This document shows positions 1 to 6,845 of a stretch of DNA of 7,043 nucleotides, one piece after another; the stretch's first letter is position 1, and each line of letters starts with the position of its first letter. A program made the translations under genes and the position numbers. Below the pieces are notes generated by a model. That model had not been told where the DNA came from. It saw nothing but the letters and a program-made list of their open reading frames with translations, and made no database searches. The stretch is taken from assembly GCA_018899075.1 (NCBI GenBank), contig JAHIIS010000041.1, positions 1 through 7,043 of the forward strand, read 5' to 3'. The stretch comes from Candidatus Omnitrophota bacterium (GTDB lineage: Bacteria > Omnitrophota > Gorgyraeia > JAFGHF01).

Positions 1-857
1 ATTTCATAGGCCAGGCCTCGCTCCTCGCGGACTTCCCGGAACAGCCTGCTGGACATATTGGCGCCTAAAATGATGTGTAAAAGCCCCAGGATAAAGCGGG
101 CGGGGTCATTTCTCGGCAAGCCGTATAAGCCCAAAGCCAGATGCGTCTGCTTTATATCTTTAACCCGGAAATTCAACCGGGGGCCTGTCTGTCTCTGGCC
201 GGCGGGGACAAATTTATTTCTCTGTGTCTTGCCTGAGGAATAAAAGCACCTTTTGCATTCTTCTAAAACCTGCCTGTGTTTTAAATCGCCGCAGGCAACT
301 ACAACAATATTAGCCGGTTGATAAAAGCCTTGTTTATAGGCGAGCAACTGTTCTCTGCTTATTCCCCTGATAGTCTTAATCTCTCCGGATATGTTCCTGC
401 CCAAAGGCTGGCCGGGCCAGAGAAGTTTCATCAATTGCTCCATAACAAAATCACCGGGCAAATCTTTATACATCCTGATTTCTTCCAAGATGACTTTGCG
501 TTCCGTTTTAATATCCTGAGGCGCTAAATTGGCATTTAGAACCATATCCCCTAAAACATCCAGAGCTGAAGCCAGATATTTGCCCGGAACCCTGGCCAGA
601 TAACAGGTCAATTCCTGCGCTGTGAATCCGTTAAGAGAGCCGCCAATCCCTTCGATAGACTGTTTGAGCTCCTCGCAGGAACGCTTTTCTGTCCCCTTAA
701 ACAGGAGGTGTTCCAGAAAATGCGAGATGCCGCTTATATCTTCCTTTTCATATCTTGCGCCCACCCGCAGCCATATCCCCAGAGAAACAGAGGCGCGCTC
801 AGGCATTTGGTGTGTGGCTACGGTTAATCCGTTATTCAGTCTCGTTTTTTTATACAT
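1..857 (-). CDS. M16-family zinc metalloprotease (insulinase/processing-peptidase type), N-terminal 285 residues, C-terminus beyond the left edge
   Basis: Reading the minus strand from the ATG at 857 gives 285 uninterrupted residues that continue off the left edge. The inverted zinc motif of the family, HxxEH, is at residues 46-50 (HFLEH). The third ligand is very probably E126 in VILEEI, 76 residues after H50, which is the classic spacing. A second family hallmark, SSRLFREVREERGLAY, lies at about 269-284, at the start of the second half of the M16 fold. Bacterial members are usually a little over 400 residues, so about two thirds is here. They are metallopeptidases; the bacterial substrate is generally unknown. 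I see no signal peptide, so a cytoplasmic location is likely. The start at 857 is chosen because MYKKTRLNNGLTV is the usual family N-terminus. An in-frame ATG at 893 would add 12 residues encoded largely by the adjoining repeat. Neither start has a convincing Shine-Dalgarno sequence. Family assignment is secure; the physiological role is not. Confidence 0.93.
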   Translation of the reverse strand, partial: MYKKTRLNNGLTVATHQMPERASVSLGIWLRVGARYEKEDISGISHFLEHLLFKGTEKRSCEELKQSIEGIGGSLNGFTAQELTCYLARVPGKYLASALDVLGDMVLNANLAPQDIKTERKVILEEIRMYKDLPGDFVMEQLMKLLWPGQPLGRNISGEIKTIRGISREQLLAYKQGFYQPANIVVVACGDLKHRQVLEECKRCFYSSGKTQRNKFVPAGQRQTGPRLNFRVKDIKQTHLALGLYGLPRNDPARFILGLLHIILGANMSSRLFREVREERGLAYE

Positions 858-878
858 CTTATGAGATTGCGCAGCCTG

Positions 879-969
879 TTGCGAGTCCGTCATTGGAGAT
901 TGCTTCGTCGGCACTCCGTGCCTCCTCGCAATGACGGACGAAGCAATCGCTATTGCTCCTCGCAATGAC
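879..969. repeat. Palindromic interspersed repeat (GTCATTGCGAGGAGC / GACGAAGCAATC type) between ruvX and the M16 protease gene
   Basis: The segment is built of partly inverted copies of one short unit. Perfect 12-bp arms lie at 898-909 (GATTGCTTCGTC) and 937-948 (GACGAAGCAATC). Inside them is a small hairpin, 910-914/918-922 (GGCAC-TCC-GTGCC). Outside them are 7-bp arms at 889-895 and 963-969 (GTCATTG/CAATGAC). A 14-bp direct repeat, CTCCTCGCAATGAC, occurs at 922-935 and 956-969. An alternative 11-bp pairing joins 885-895 to 929-939. Units like this are familiar as short dispersed repeats in many bacterial genomes, especially environmental lineages; they carry no gene of their own. No run of T follows the hairpin on the minus strand, so it is not a typical Rho-independent terminator. 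The element overlaps the 3' end of ruvX and the possible upstream start of the protease gene. Whether it is mobile, or merely accumulates by slippage and recombination, cannot be judged from one copy. Confidence 0.85.
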
Positions 970-1384
970 AAGATTTAATTCTTGAGTCTAAATAGCTTTG
1001 CAAAATTAGTTGTGCGGAGAGTTGGTCAATCTTTTTCTTGCGCTTCTTTCTGCTTAGGTCCGCCTCCAGCATTACCCTTTCTGCCTGCACCGAAGTAAAA
1101 CGCTCATCCCAGACTTTAATCGGCAGCCTGAGTCTCCTTTTTAAACCTTCCACAAAGCCGGCCACCTCTCTGGCTTTCTTCCCCAGACTGCCATCCAGGC
1201 TTACGGGCATTCCTACGACAATCTCGGTGACGCACTTCTCTTCTGCTACATTAGCAATGGCGCAGGTATCTCTATCTTTAGTCTGGCGCTTTAAGGTGGG
1301 CAGCCCCTGCGCTATCCAGCCCAACTCATCACTTATAGCCACGCCGATTCTCTTTTCCCCCACATCTAAGGCTAATATACGCAT
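950..1384 (-). CDS. ruvX: RuvX/YqgF-family putative pre-16S rRNA nuclease (Holliday-junction resolvase fold)
   Basis: This 144-residue protein has the full set of YqgF landmarks. DVGEKRIGVA at 7-16 begins with the presumed catalytic D7, VVGMP is at 56-60, DERFTS at 93-98, and the C-terminal DQLSAQLIL at 120-128 carries the other expected catalytic aspartate, D120. The family has an RNase H/RuvC-like fold; the E. coli member helps mature the 5' end of 16S rRNA, and the older resolvase name reflects the fold. It acts in the cytoplasm. The ATG at 1384 shares one base with the upstream stop (TAATG); no strong Shine-Dalgarno sequence is seen, so translation probably depends on coupling. The normal domain ends around residue 133 (QSYLD). 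The last residues, CHCEEQ, and the stop codon come from the adjoining interspersed repeat, so the original C-terminus appears to have been replaced. Function is probably intact because the added tail lies beyond the conserved core. Confidence 0.95.
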   Translation of the reverse strand: MRILALDVGEKRIGVAISDELGWIAQGLPTLKRQTKDRDTCAIANVAEEKCVTEIVVGMPVSLDGSLGKKAREVAGFVEGLKRRLRLPIKVWDERFTSVQAERVMLEADLSRKKRKKKIDQLSAQLILQSYLDSRIKSCHCEEQ

Positions 1385-2469
1385 TACAGGTATTTTCTAA
1401 GGCGTTTATCTTTTTCTAAAACTTCAGTAAGTTTCTTTATTTCCTGGGCGTTCTCTTTTCTGCAGACCAAAGTAGCGCCGGGGGTATGCACGACGATTAA
1501 ATCGCGAACGCCTAACGTAGCAATCAAATGTTTATTTTCGCTAAAAATAATTGAATCGGAAGTATTAATGCCTTTGTGCAGGCCCTGAATAATATTACCT
1601 TGGCTATCCCGAACAAACAAATCTTGCGAAAGATTGCTCCAGGACCCCAAATCCTGCAAGAAAAAATCACCTACCACGGCATAAATGTTCTGCGCCTTTT
1701 CCATAACGCCGTAATCGATAGAAACATTTCTGAACCTGCCATACTCTTTAAGCAGCCGGCTTTTATATTGAGGCAACCCTTTAGCCTTCTCTATCCTTTG
1801 TAAGCCGCAATAAGCCTGAGGCAGATACTTTTTAATCGCCTTGAGGATACTGCTAACCCTCCAGACAAAAATCCCGCTATTCCAGAGATATCTTTTGCTT
1901 TTTACGTACATCTTTGCTTTAGGCAGAGTCGGCTTTTCTATAAACTTTTCTACCTTGTATGCCTTTTCATTTTGCATTTTGCGTTTTGCGTTTTGCGTTA
2001 TTTTCAGGTATCCAAATTCTTGCGCCGCGCGATTTGGGCGGATTCCTATTGTTACCAGGACATCTGCCTCCTCGGCTTTCATAGAGGCCTCTTTCATTGC
2101 CTTCAAAAAACGGCTCTTTTGCCCCAACATCTGGTCGCTGGATAAAACCCAGGTAACTGCCTCAGGGTCGCTCTTTTTAATTATCACCGAGGCAAGGCCA
2201 ACGGCTGCGGCTGTATTTTTGGCCAGTGGTTCAACCAAAAAATTTTTCCCGGGCAAAGCCGGTAGTTGCTTACGCAGGCTGTGGGCATAAATTTTGTTGG
2301 TTACCACCCAAATCCTTTCTTTCGGTATTTGTGTTTTGATTATATTAAATAAATCCTGAGTCGGAGAGCATTTTTTTCCTATACAAAGAAGTTGTTTAGG
2401 AAGCCTCTTTCGCGATTTCGGCCAAAACCTTCTCCCCCATCCGCCTGCCAGAATTACTGCGTGTATCAT
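1384..2469 (-). CDS. manC: Mannose-1-phosphate guanylyltransferase (GDP-mannose pyrophosphorylase)
   Basis: The product (361 residues) makes GDP-mannose from mannose-1-phosphate and GTP, a cytoplasmic step that supplies mannose, and often fucose or rhamnose derivatives, for polysaccharides and glycans. The nucleotidyltransferase signature LAGGWGRRFWPKSR at 7-20, followed by PKQ at 24-26, is the GMP-type version (WPxSR, PKQ). Further landmarks are PLAKNTAAAV (81-90), SSDQ (110-113, where many relatives have a His after the Asp), FIEKP (176-180), LWNSGIFVW (195-203), SIDYGVMEK (250-258) and DLGSW (273-277). The C-terminal part (about 285-340) resembles the short beta-helical segment of the family. 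There is no fused phosphomannose isomerase domain, so this is the short form. Residues about 157-170 are lengthened and Lys/Gln/Asn-rich, encoded by a 7-bp repeat. The ATG overlaps the trpA stop by 4 nt (ATGA). The gene has no known link to tryptophan synthesis. The symbol follows common usage; manC or a gmp-type name would both fit. Confidence 0.92.
   Translation of the reverse strand: MIHAVILAGGWGRRFWPKSRKRLPKQLLCIGKKCSPTQDLFNIIKTQIPKERIWVVTNKIYAHSLRKQLPALPGKNFLVEPLAKNTAAAVGLASVIIKKSDPEAVTWVLSSDQMLGQKSRFLKAMKEASMKAEEADVLVTIGIRPNRAAQEFGYLKITQNAKRKMQNEKAYKVEKFIEKPTLPKAKMYVKSKRYLWNSGIFVWRVSSILKAIKKYLPQAYCGLQRIEKAKGLPQYKSRLLKEYGRFRNVSIDYGVMEKAQNIYAVVGDFFLQDLGSWSNLSQDLFVRDSQGNIIQGLHKGINTSDSIIFSENKHLIATLGVRDLIVVHTPGATLVCRKENAQEIKKLTEVLEKDKRLRKYL
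1968..1995. repeat. Four tandem 7-bp units (C[A/G]TTTTG) inside the guanylyltransferase gene
   Basis: On the plus strand the units are CATTTTG, CATTTTG, CGTTTTG and CGTTTTG, followed by a partial fifth unit (CGTTA). On the coding strand they specify the stretch TQNAKRKMQN, which lies in the loop between YLKI and YKVEKFIEKP of the guanylyltransferase. In relatives this loop is usually several residues shorter and rich in Gly and Glu/Pro. Because the unit is 7 bp, three units (21 bp) are needed to keep the frame, so gain or loss of a single unit would shift it. Confidence 0.75.
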
Positions 2470-3257
2470 AGCGCGTGCCTCAGCCTCCTCACAAATCCTG
2501 TCACTTTTGGCACCAGGGCCCTTCGCCCTAAATTCCTTTCTATAACTTTAATGATTGCGCTGCCTACGATTATGCCGTCAGCCACACGGGAAATTTCTCT
2601 GGCCTGCCTGGGATTAGAAACCCCAAAGCCGACGCAGACGGGTTTAGTGGTGATTCTTTTTATCCGGCGCACCTGTCCGGCCAATTCCTTCGGCAGGCTT
2701 TTTCTCGCTCCCGTTGTGCCGGTCAAAGAGACATAATAGATGAACCCCGAACAATTAGAGGAGATTCGCCTTATTCTTTGCGTATCTGTTGTGGGGGCAA
2801 GCAAAAATATAGTGGCAAAATTATTCTTTCTCGCCGCCTTAATCAAGTCGCCGGCCTCCTCCACAGGTAAATCCGGGCAGATTATCCCATCTACTCCGGC
2901 CAGGCTGGCCTGTTTGACAAAATTTTTGATACCGAAGCGATAAACAATATTATAATAAGTCAGCAGCGCAACGGGTAGCTCAGTCTTTTTCCTCAGCCTC
3001 CTCACCAGTCGAAAGACATCGGCTAAATTTACCCTGTTTTTTAAGGCGCGCGCCGAAGCTGCCTGAATAGTCGGCCCGTCAGCCAGAGGGTCGGAGAAAG
3101 GCACGCCTAATTCCAGAATATCCACGCCCAAACGGGCAAATTCTAAGGCAAGCCTCTCGGTTGTAGCTAAATTTGGGTCGCCGCAAGTTATAAAGGCGAT
3201 AAATGCCTTTTTCCTTTCGCGGCGAAGCTTCCTGAATTTCCCTTCAATCCTATTCAT
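2466..3257 (-). CDS. trpA: Tryptophan synthase alpha subunit
   Basis: TrpA cleaves indole-3-glycerol phosphate to indole and glyceraldehyde-3-phosphate and passes the indole through a tunnel to TrpB in the alpha2-beta2 complex in the cytoplasm. The protein is 263 residues, close to the family norm. Its catalytic acids fall at the same numbers as in the enteric enzyme: E49 and D60, within [15 protein letters not shown] (48-62). Other family segments are CPDLPVEE (127-134), the active-site loop [12 protein letters not shown] (174-185), and the phosphate-binding segments VGFGVSNP (209-216) and GIIVGSAII (228-236). The ATG at 3257 overlaps the trpB stop by 4 nt and is preceded by a strong AAGGAG at 8-nt spacing, which fixes the start. 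Its own stop overlaps the guanylyltransferase ATG in the same ATGA fashion. No defect is seen. Confidence 0.98.
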   Translation of the reverse strand: MNRIEGKFRKLRRERKKAFIAFITCGDPNLATTERLALEFARLGVDILELGVPFSDPLADGPTIQAASARALKNRVNLADVFRLVRRLRKKTELPVALLTYYNIVYRFGIKNFVKQASLAGVDGIICPDLPVEEAGDLIKAARKNNFATIFLLAPTTDTQRIRRISSNCSGFIYYVSLTGTTGARKSLPKELAGQVRRIKRITTKPVCVGFGVSNPRQAREISRVADGIIVGSAIIKVIERNLGRRALVPKVTGFVRRLRHAL

Positions 3258-4441
3258 CGAATAATCTCCTTGACAATATCCACATCTTTATCCCCGCGGC
3301 CGGAAAGGCAGAAAACAATGATTTTGTCTTTTCCTAATTGCGCGGCGCTCTTTTTAAGATAGGCAAGGGCATGGGCCGACTCCAAAGCAGGGATAATTCC
3401 TTCGGTCTCCGAGAGCAGCCTAAAACCCTCTAAGGCCTCTTTATCCGAAACAGCCGCATATCTGGCCCGGCCTGTCTTTTTATAATAAGCGTGCTCCGGC
3501 CCCACGCCGGGATAGTCAAGGCCGGCGGCGATTGAATGGGCCAGGTTTACCTGTCCGTCTTTATCCTGCAAAAGATAACTTTTACTGCCGTGTAAAATGC
3601 CCAGCTCGCCTTTAATCAAAGTAGCTGCGTGTTTTCCTGAACTCAGGCCTAATCCGCCTGCCTCTACACCGATAAATTTCACTTCTTTGTCCTTAAAGAA
3701 GGGGTGAAACAGGCCGATAGAATTTGAACCTCCGCCGACGCAGGCAACTAAATAATCGGGCAGCCGCCTTTCCTGCCGCAGAATCTGCCTTTTGGCCTCC
3801 CGGCCGATAACGCTCTGGAAGTCTCTGACCATTAAAGGATACGGGTGCGGCCCCACTACCGAGCCGATAATATAATAGGTATCGCGCACATTAGTTACCC
3901 AGTCGCGGATAGCGTCGTTACAGGCATCTTTTAATGTCTTTGAGCCGGAATGGACCGGTATCACGCGCGTCCCTAATAATTTCATCCGAAAGACATTCAA
4001 GGCCTGGCGGCGGATATCTTCTGTGCCCATATAAACGTCGCAGCGCAAACCAAACAGGGAAGCTACCGTAGCCGTTGCCACGCCGTGTTGGCCTGCCCCG
4101 GTCTCGGCAATAATCCTGGGCTTCTTCATCCGCACGGCTAAAAGCGCCTGGCCCAGGGTATTATTTATCTTGTGGGCGCCTGTGTGCAAGAGGTCCTCCC
4201 GCTTAAGATAAATCTTTATTCCCCGCCCGAGCATTTTGCTCAGCCGCCCGGCAAAATATAAAGGAGTAGGCCGTCCGGCATATTGCGAAAGATAATAAGC
4301 CAATTGCTCCTTAAACTTCCTATCGCGCCTGGCCCTGTAATATTCTTTTTCCAATTCCTGCAAAGCGCTCATCAGGGTCTCGGGCACAAATTTCCCGCCA
4401 AATGCGCCAAAATAACCTTTTTTATCGGGCAATTTCTTCAT
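3254..4441 (-). CDS. trpB: Tryptophan synthase beta subunit (PLP enzyme, TrpB1 type)
   Basis: TrpB condenses indole, received from TrpA, with L-serine to give L-tryptophan, using pyridoxal phosphate. At 395 residues it is full length. The PLP lysine is K91 in [10 protein letters not shown] (86-95), the catalytic glutamate is E113 in AETGAGQHG (112-120), the cofactor phosphate loop is GGGSN (236-240), and the C-terminal SGRGDKD (380-386) is also typical. The N-terminal [13 protein letters not shown] is characteristic of the alpha-associated TrpB1 class rather than the stand-alone TrpB2 class, and the adjacent trpA agrees with this. The ATG at 4441 overlaps the trpF stop by 4 nt and has AAGGA 7 nt upstream. 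No missing residues or frame problems are seen. Confidence 0.98.
   Translation of the reverse strand: MKKLPDKKGYFGAFGGKFVPETLMSALQELEKEYYRARRDRKFKEQLAYYLSQYAGRPTPLYFAGRLSKMLGRGIKIYLKREDLLHTGAHKINNTLGQALLAVRMKKPRIIAETGAGQHGVATATVASLFGLRCDVYMGTEDIRRQALNVFRMKLLGTRVIPVHSGSKTLKDACNDAIRDWVTNVRDTYYIIGSVVGPHPYPLMVRDFQSVIGREAKRQILRQERRLPDYLVACVGGGSNSIGLFHPFFKDKEVKFIGVEAGGLGLSSGKHAATLIKGELGILHGSKSYLLQDKDGQVNLAHSIAAGLDYPGVGPEHAYYKKTGRARYAAVSDKEALEGFRLLSETEGIIPALESAHALAYLKKSAAQLGKDKIIVFCLSGRGDKDVDIVKEIIR
3266..3271 (-). promoter_or_regulatory. Ribosome binding site of trpA
   Basis: AAGGAG on the minus strand, 8 nt before the trpA ATG (3257). It lies inside the last codons of trpB and is the strongest Shine-Dalgarno sequence in the window. 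It supports the ATGA-overlap start and efficient trpA translation alongside trpB. Confidence 0.8.
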
Positions 4442-5061
4442 CTCATTTTCCTTATTTTATCAATAAACTCTTTCATCGATTCTACGTTCTTTTTTCTCGG
4501 CGAACTCTCTACTCCGGAAGCAACATCTACGGCATAAGGCTGCACTTTTTTTACTGCCTGCACAACATTACCGGGATTAAGCCCTCCGGCCAAAAATAGC
4601 GGACGGCCGAATTCTTTAACCTTTAACGCCAAATCCCAATTAAAGGTCTGGCCTGTGCCGCCGGTCTCTCCCTCAACGAAGGCATCCAGAAGATAAAAAT
4701 CGACATCGTATCGGGAAATCTGATTAAGGCTCTCTTCGTCTTTCATTCTAAAACCCTTGATAATCTCAGCTTTTCCTTTAAATTCATTACAATAACCGGG
4801 TGACTCTTGCCCGTGAAATTGCAATACGTCGAGCCGGCAGAGTGCCAGAACTTTATTTACTATCCCGGGCTCTTCATCGACAAAAAGCCCCACCTTTTTT
4901 ATGTAGGGCGGGACCGCATCTGCTATTTCTTTCGCGCGCGCAAGGCCCACCTTTCTTTTTGAGTCTCTGGCAAACACCAGGCCCAGATAATCCGCGCCCA
5001 AATTAGCCGCCCAGATAGCGTCTCCGGTGTTGGTTATGCCGCAGATTTTAACTTTTACCAT
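4438..5061 (-). CDS. trpF: Phosphoribosylanthranilate isomerase
   Basis: TrpF performs the Amadori rearrangement of N-(5'-phosphoribosyl)anthranilate to CdRP, the third step from anthranilate synthase. The 207-residue product is a single-domain (beta/alpha)8 protein. The catalytic base C7 sits in VKICGIT (4-10) and the catalytic acid D126 in LLDAF (124-128); both numbers match the Thermotoga enzyme. The phosphate-binding parts are seen in GGTGQTFNW (134-142), the segment LAGGLNPGN, and VDVASGVES near the C-terminus. SKRKV at 34-38, in place of the commoner SPRxV, also has precedent in the Thermotoga protein. It is a free-standing enzyme, not fused to TrpC as in enteric bacteria. Its ATG overlaps the end of trpC by 7 nt, and no strong Shine-Dalgarno sequence is evident, so coupling to trpC translation is likely. 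Confidence 0.97.
   Translation of the reverse strand: MVKVKICGITNTGDAIWAANLGADYLGLVFARDSKRKVGLARAKEIADAVPPYIKKVGLFVDEEPGIVNKVLALCRLDVLQFHGQESPGYCNEFKGKAEIIKGFRMKDEESLNQISRYDVDFYLLDAFVEGETGGTGQTFNWDLALKVKEFGRPLFLAGGLNPGNVVQAVKKVQPYAVDVASGVESSPRKKNVESMKEFIDKIRKMR
4449..4453 (-). promoter_or_regulatory. Ribosome binding site of trpB
   Basis: AAGGA on the minus strand, 7 nt before the trpB ATG at 4441 and within the final codons of trpF. It supports that start over other nearby ATGs, such as the one six bases upstream, which is in the trpF reading frame. Confidence 0.6.
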
Positions 5062-5834
5062 CGCATTAGCTCTTTAACCTTGACTTTGATATCCTTGCTG
5101 CGCATAAAGGCCTCGCCGATTAAAACGGCGTTTACTCCTAAACTCTGCAAAAACTTTACATCCTCAAAACTTTTAATTCCGCTTTCGCTAATCACTGCTT
5201 TGCCTTTGGGTATTTTTCTGATTAATCGGGCGCTAACCTGCGGGTCTTCTTCGAATGTCTGCAGGTTGCGATTATTAATTCCGATAATCGTGCAATCTTG
5301 GCCCAAAACCTTATCCAAATCTTCTTCGTTATGTACTTCACAGACTGCATCCAGCTTAAGATGAGTACACAAAGAGTAAAACTCCTTTAGCTGCTCTTCC
5401 GATAATAGCTGCGCAATTAAAAGAACGCTATCTGCCCCTGCGCAAACAGACTCATAAATCTGATATTCATCAATAATAAAGTCCTTGCGCAAAATCGGCA
5501 GATTTACCGCTTCCCGGACAGTTTTAAGGTAACCGATGCTGCCTTGAAAGAATTTTTCCTCTGTAAGGATAGATAAAGCGCAAGCGCCCGAGGCCTCATA
5601 GGCCCGGGCAATCTCAACCGGCTCAAAATCTTCCCGTAATATCCCTTTAGAAGGAGAGGCCTTCTTTATCTCGGCAATCAGGTTAATCTTATCTGGCTGA
5701 GAGACAGCATCCTTAAACCCCCTATGTTGACCGATAAACGAAGAAGACTTCTTTATTAACTCCGCCAAAGAAAACAACTCTTTCGCCTTCTCGATTTCCT
5801 TCCTCTTCTCTTCAACAATCCTATCTAAAATCAT
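5055..5834 (-). CDS. trpC: Indole-3-glycerol phosphate synthase
   Basis: TrpC closes the indole ring: CdRP is decarboxylated and cyclised to indole-3-glycerol phosphate, the substrate of TrpA. The 259-residue protein has the family signature IAEIKKASPSKG (53-64, with E55 and K57), SILTEEKFF (88-96), LRKDF with the presumed general-acid lysine K117 (115-119), the catalytic glutamate E166 in CEVH, GINNRNL (185-191) and ISESGI (215-220). It is a monofunctional (beta/alpha)8 enzyme with the usual N-terminal extension (about residues 1-45). The ATG at 5834 directly abuts the trpD stop (TAG-ATG, no spacer). I see no good Shine-Dalgarno sequence, so reinitiation after trpD is the likely mode. The C-terminal residue is Trp, in the overlap with trpF. 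Confidence 0.97.
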   Translation of the reverse strand: MILDRIVEEKRKEIEKAKELFSLAELIKKSSSFIGQHRGFKDAVSQPDKINLIAEIKKASPSKGILREDFEPVEIARAYEASGACALSILTEEKFFQGSIGYLKTVREAVNLPILRKDFIIDEYQIYESVCAGADSVLLIAQLLSEEQLKEFYSLCTHLKLDAVCEVHNEEDLDKVLGQDCTIIGINNRNLQTFEEDPQVSARLIRKIPKGKAVISESGIKSFEDVKFLQSLGVNAVLIGEAFMRSKDIKVKVKELMRW

Positions 5835-6845
5835 CTATTTATTAGTAAACTCTTTCAGGAGTTCCAGCTTCTTTAAGGCCTCTCCTGCGTCAATGGATTC
5901 GGCTGCCATGGCAATGCCTTCCTTTATGGAAGCGGCCCTATTTACGGTATAGATAGCGCAGCCGGCATTGAGCAGCACGATATCGCGCCGGGGGCCGCCT
6001 TTGCCCTTTAATATATCCAGGGCTATCCCGGCGTTAAAGGCGGCGTCGCCTCCTTTTAAATCCTGAGGCGAAGCCTTCTTTAGTCCGAATTTAGAAGGAT
6101 GGATTTTATAAGTTTTAATCCGGCCCTCTTTTAGTTCGCAGATTTCAGTCCTGCCTGTTGTGGTTACCTCATCCAGCCCGTCTTCCCCGCGCACGACCAG
6201 AACATGTCTTGAGCCCAGGTTTTTTAAGACTTTTGCTAAAACCTCCGTAAGGCCCGGCGCATATACTCCCAGAAGCTGACAATCGGCGCCCGCGGGATTG
6301 GTTAAGGGCCCCAGAATATTAAAGATTGTCCTGATGCCCATTTCCCGGCGCACGGGTGTGGCGTATTTCATCGCCTTATGCAACAAAGGCGCGTATAAGA
6401 AACCAAAACCGATTTCAGCCAGGCACTCTTCTATTCTTTGCGGTTCAATATCAACCTTGACACCCAGCTCAATCAGCAAATCTGCGCTTCCGCATTTACT
6501 GGAAACAGACCTGTTGCCGTGTTTGGCTACGCTAACACCTGCTCCGCAAACTGCCAAAGCGCTAATCGTAGAGATGTTAAAAGTGCCTGCTTCGTCTCCC
6601 CCTGTGCCGCAGGTATCCAAAAGAGTCCTCTCTTTCGATTTTATTTTAGTTACGTGCCTGCGCATAACCTCTGCGCAAGCTGTAATTTCTTCCACTGTTT
6701 CGCCTTTTAAACGAAGGCCGAGAAGGAATGCGGCAATCTGGGCGGGGCTTGCCTTGCCTGTCATAATCTCTTCCATTGCCTGTCTCATCATATCGGGCAT
6801 GAGGTCTTGCGCTTGCACTAATCTGCCAATTGTTTCTTTAATCAT
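5835..6845 (-). CDS. trpD: Anthranilate phosphoribosyltransferase
   Basis: TrpD transfers the phosphoribosyl group of PRPP to anthranilate, the second step of the branch. At 336 residues it has the usual length for the stand-alone enzyme, with an all-alpha N-terminal part (about 1-70) followed by the alpha/beta domain. The PRPP-binding loop DTCGTGGD is at 77-84, NIST at 90-93, and [15 protein letters not shown] at 108-122. The anthranilate-contacting arginine is probably R166, in the stretch leading to [15 protein letters not shown] (170-184). The Mg-binding acids are D225 and E226 in GEDGLDE (220-226). The ATG at 6845 overlaps the trpG stop by 4 nt and has AAGGTG 5 nt upstream, which fixes the start. 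Unlike in E. coli it is not fused to the glutamine amidotransferase. Confidence 0.98.
   Translation of the reverse strand: MIKETIGRLVQAQDLMPDMMRQAMEEIMTGKASPAQIAAFLLGLRLKGETVEEITACAEVMRRHVTKIKSKERTLLDTCGTGGDEAGTFNISTISALAVCGAGVSVAKHGNRSVSSKCGSADLLIELGVKVDIEPQRIEECLAEIGFGFLYAPLLHKAMKYATPVRREMGIRTIFNILGPLTNPAGADCQLLGVYAPGLTEVLAKVLKNLGSRHVLVVRGEDGLDEVTTTGRTEICELKEGRIKTYKIHPSKFGLKKASPQDLKGGDAAFNAGIALDILKGKGGPRRDIVLLNAGCAIYTVNRAASIKEGIAMAAESIDAGEALKKLELLKEFTNK

Noticed and set aside
58..864. Short plus-strand open frames at 58-243, 318-527 and 622-864
   Set aside because: The minus strand of the same region encodes an uninterrupted M16 protease with HxxEH and the downstream zinc-ligand glutamate, so the plus-strand frames are shadows.
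889..969. Rho-independent terminator after ruvX
   Set aside because: A long stem exists, but no T-run follows it on the minus strand, and the structure is explained by the interspersed repeat.
879..969. CRISPR repeat or insertion-sequence end
   Set aside because: There are no regularly spaced identical repeats with unique spacers, no transposase, and no target-site duplication that I could recognise.
4948..4962. SKRKV in TrpF instead of the common SPRxV, suspected as a loss of a substrate-binding residue
   Set aside because: The Arg is retained and the Thermotoga enzyme also has SKR at this site, so it is ordinary variation.
5835..6845. Thymidine/pyrimidine phosphorylase as an alternative identity for trpD (same fold superfamily)
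   Set aside because: [23 protein letters not shown] and GEDGLDE together with the neighbouring trp genes identify anthranilate phosphoribosyltransferase.
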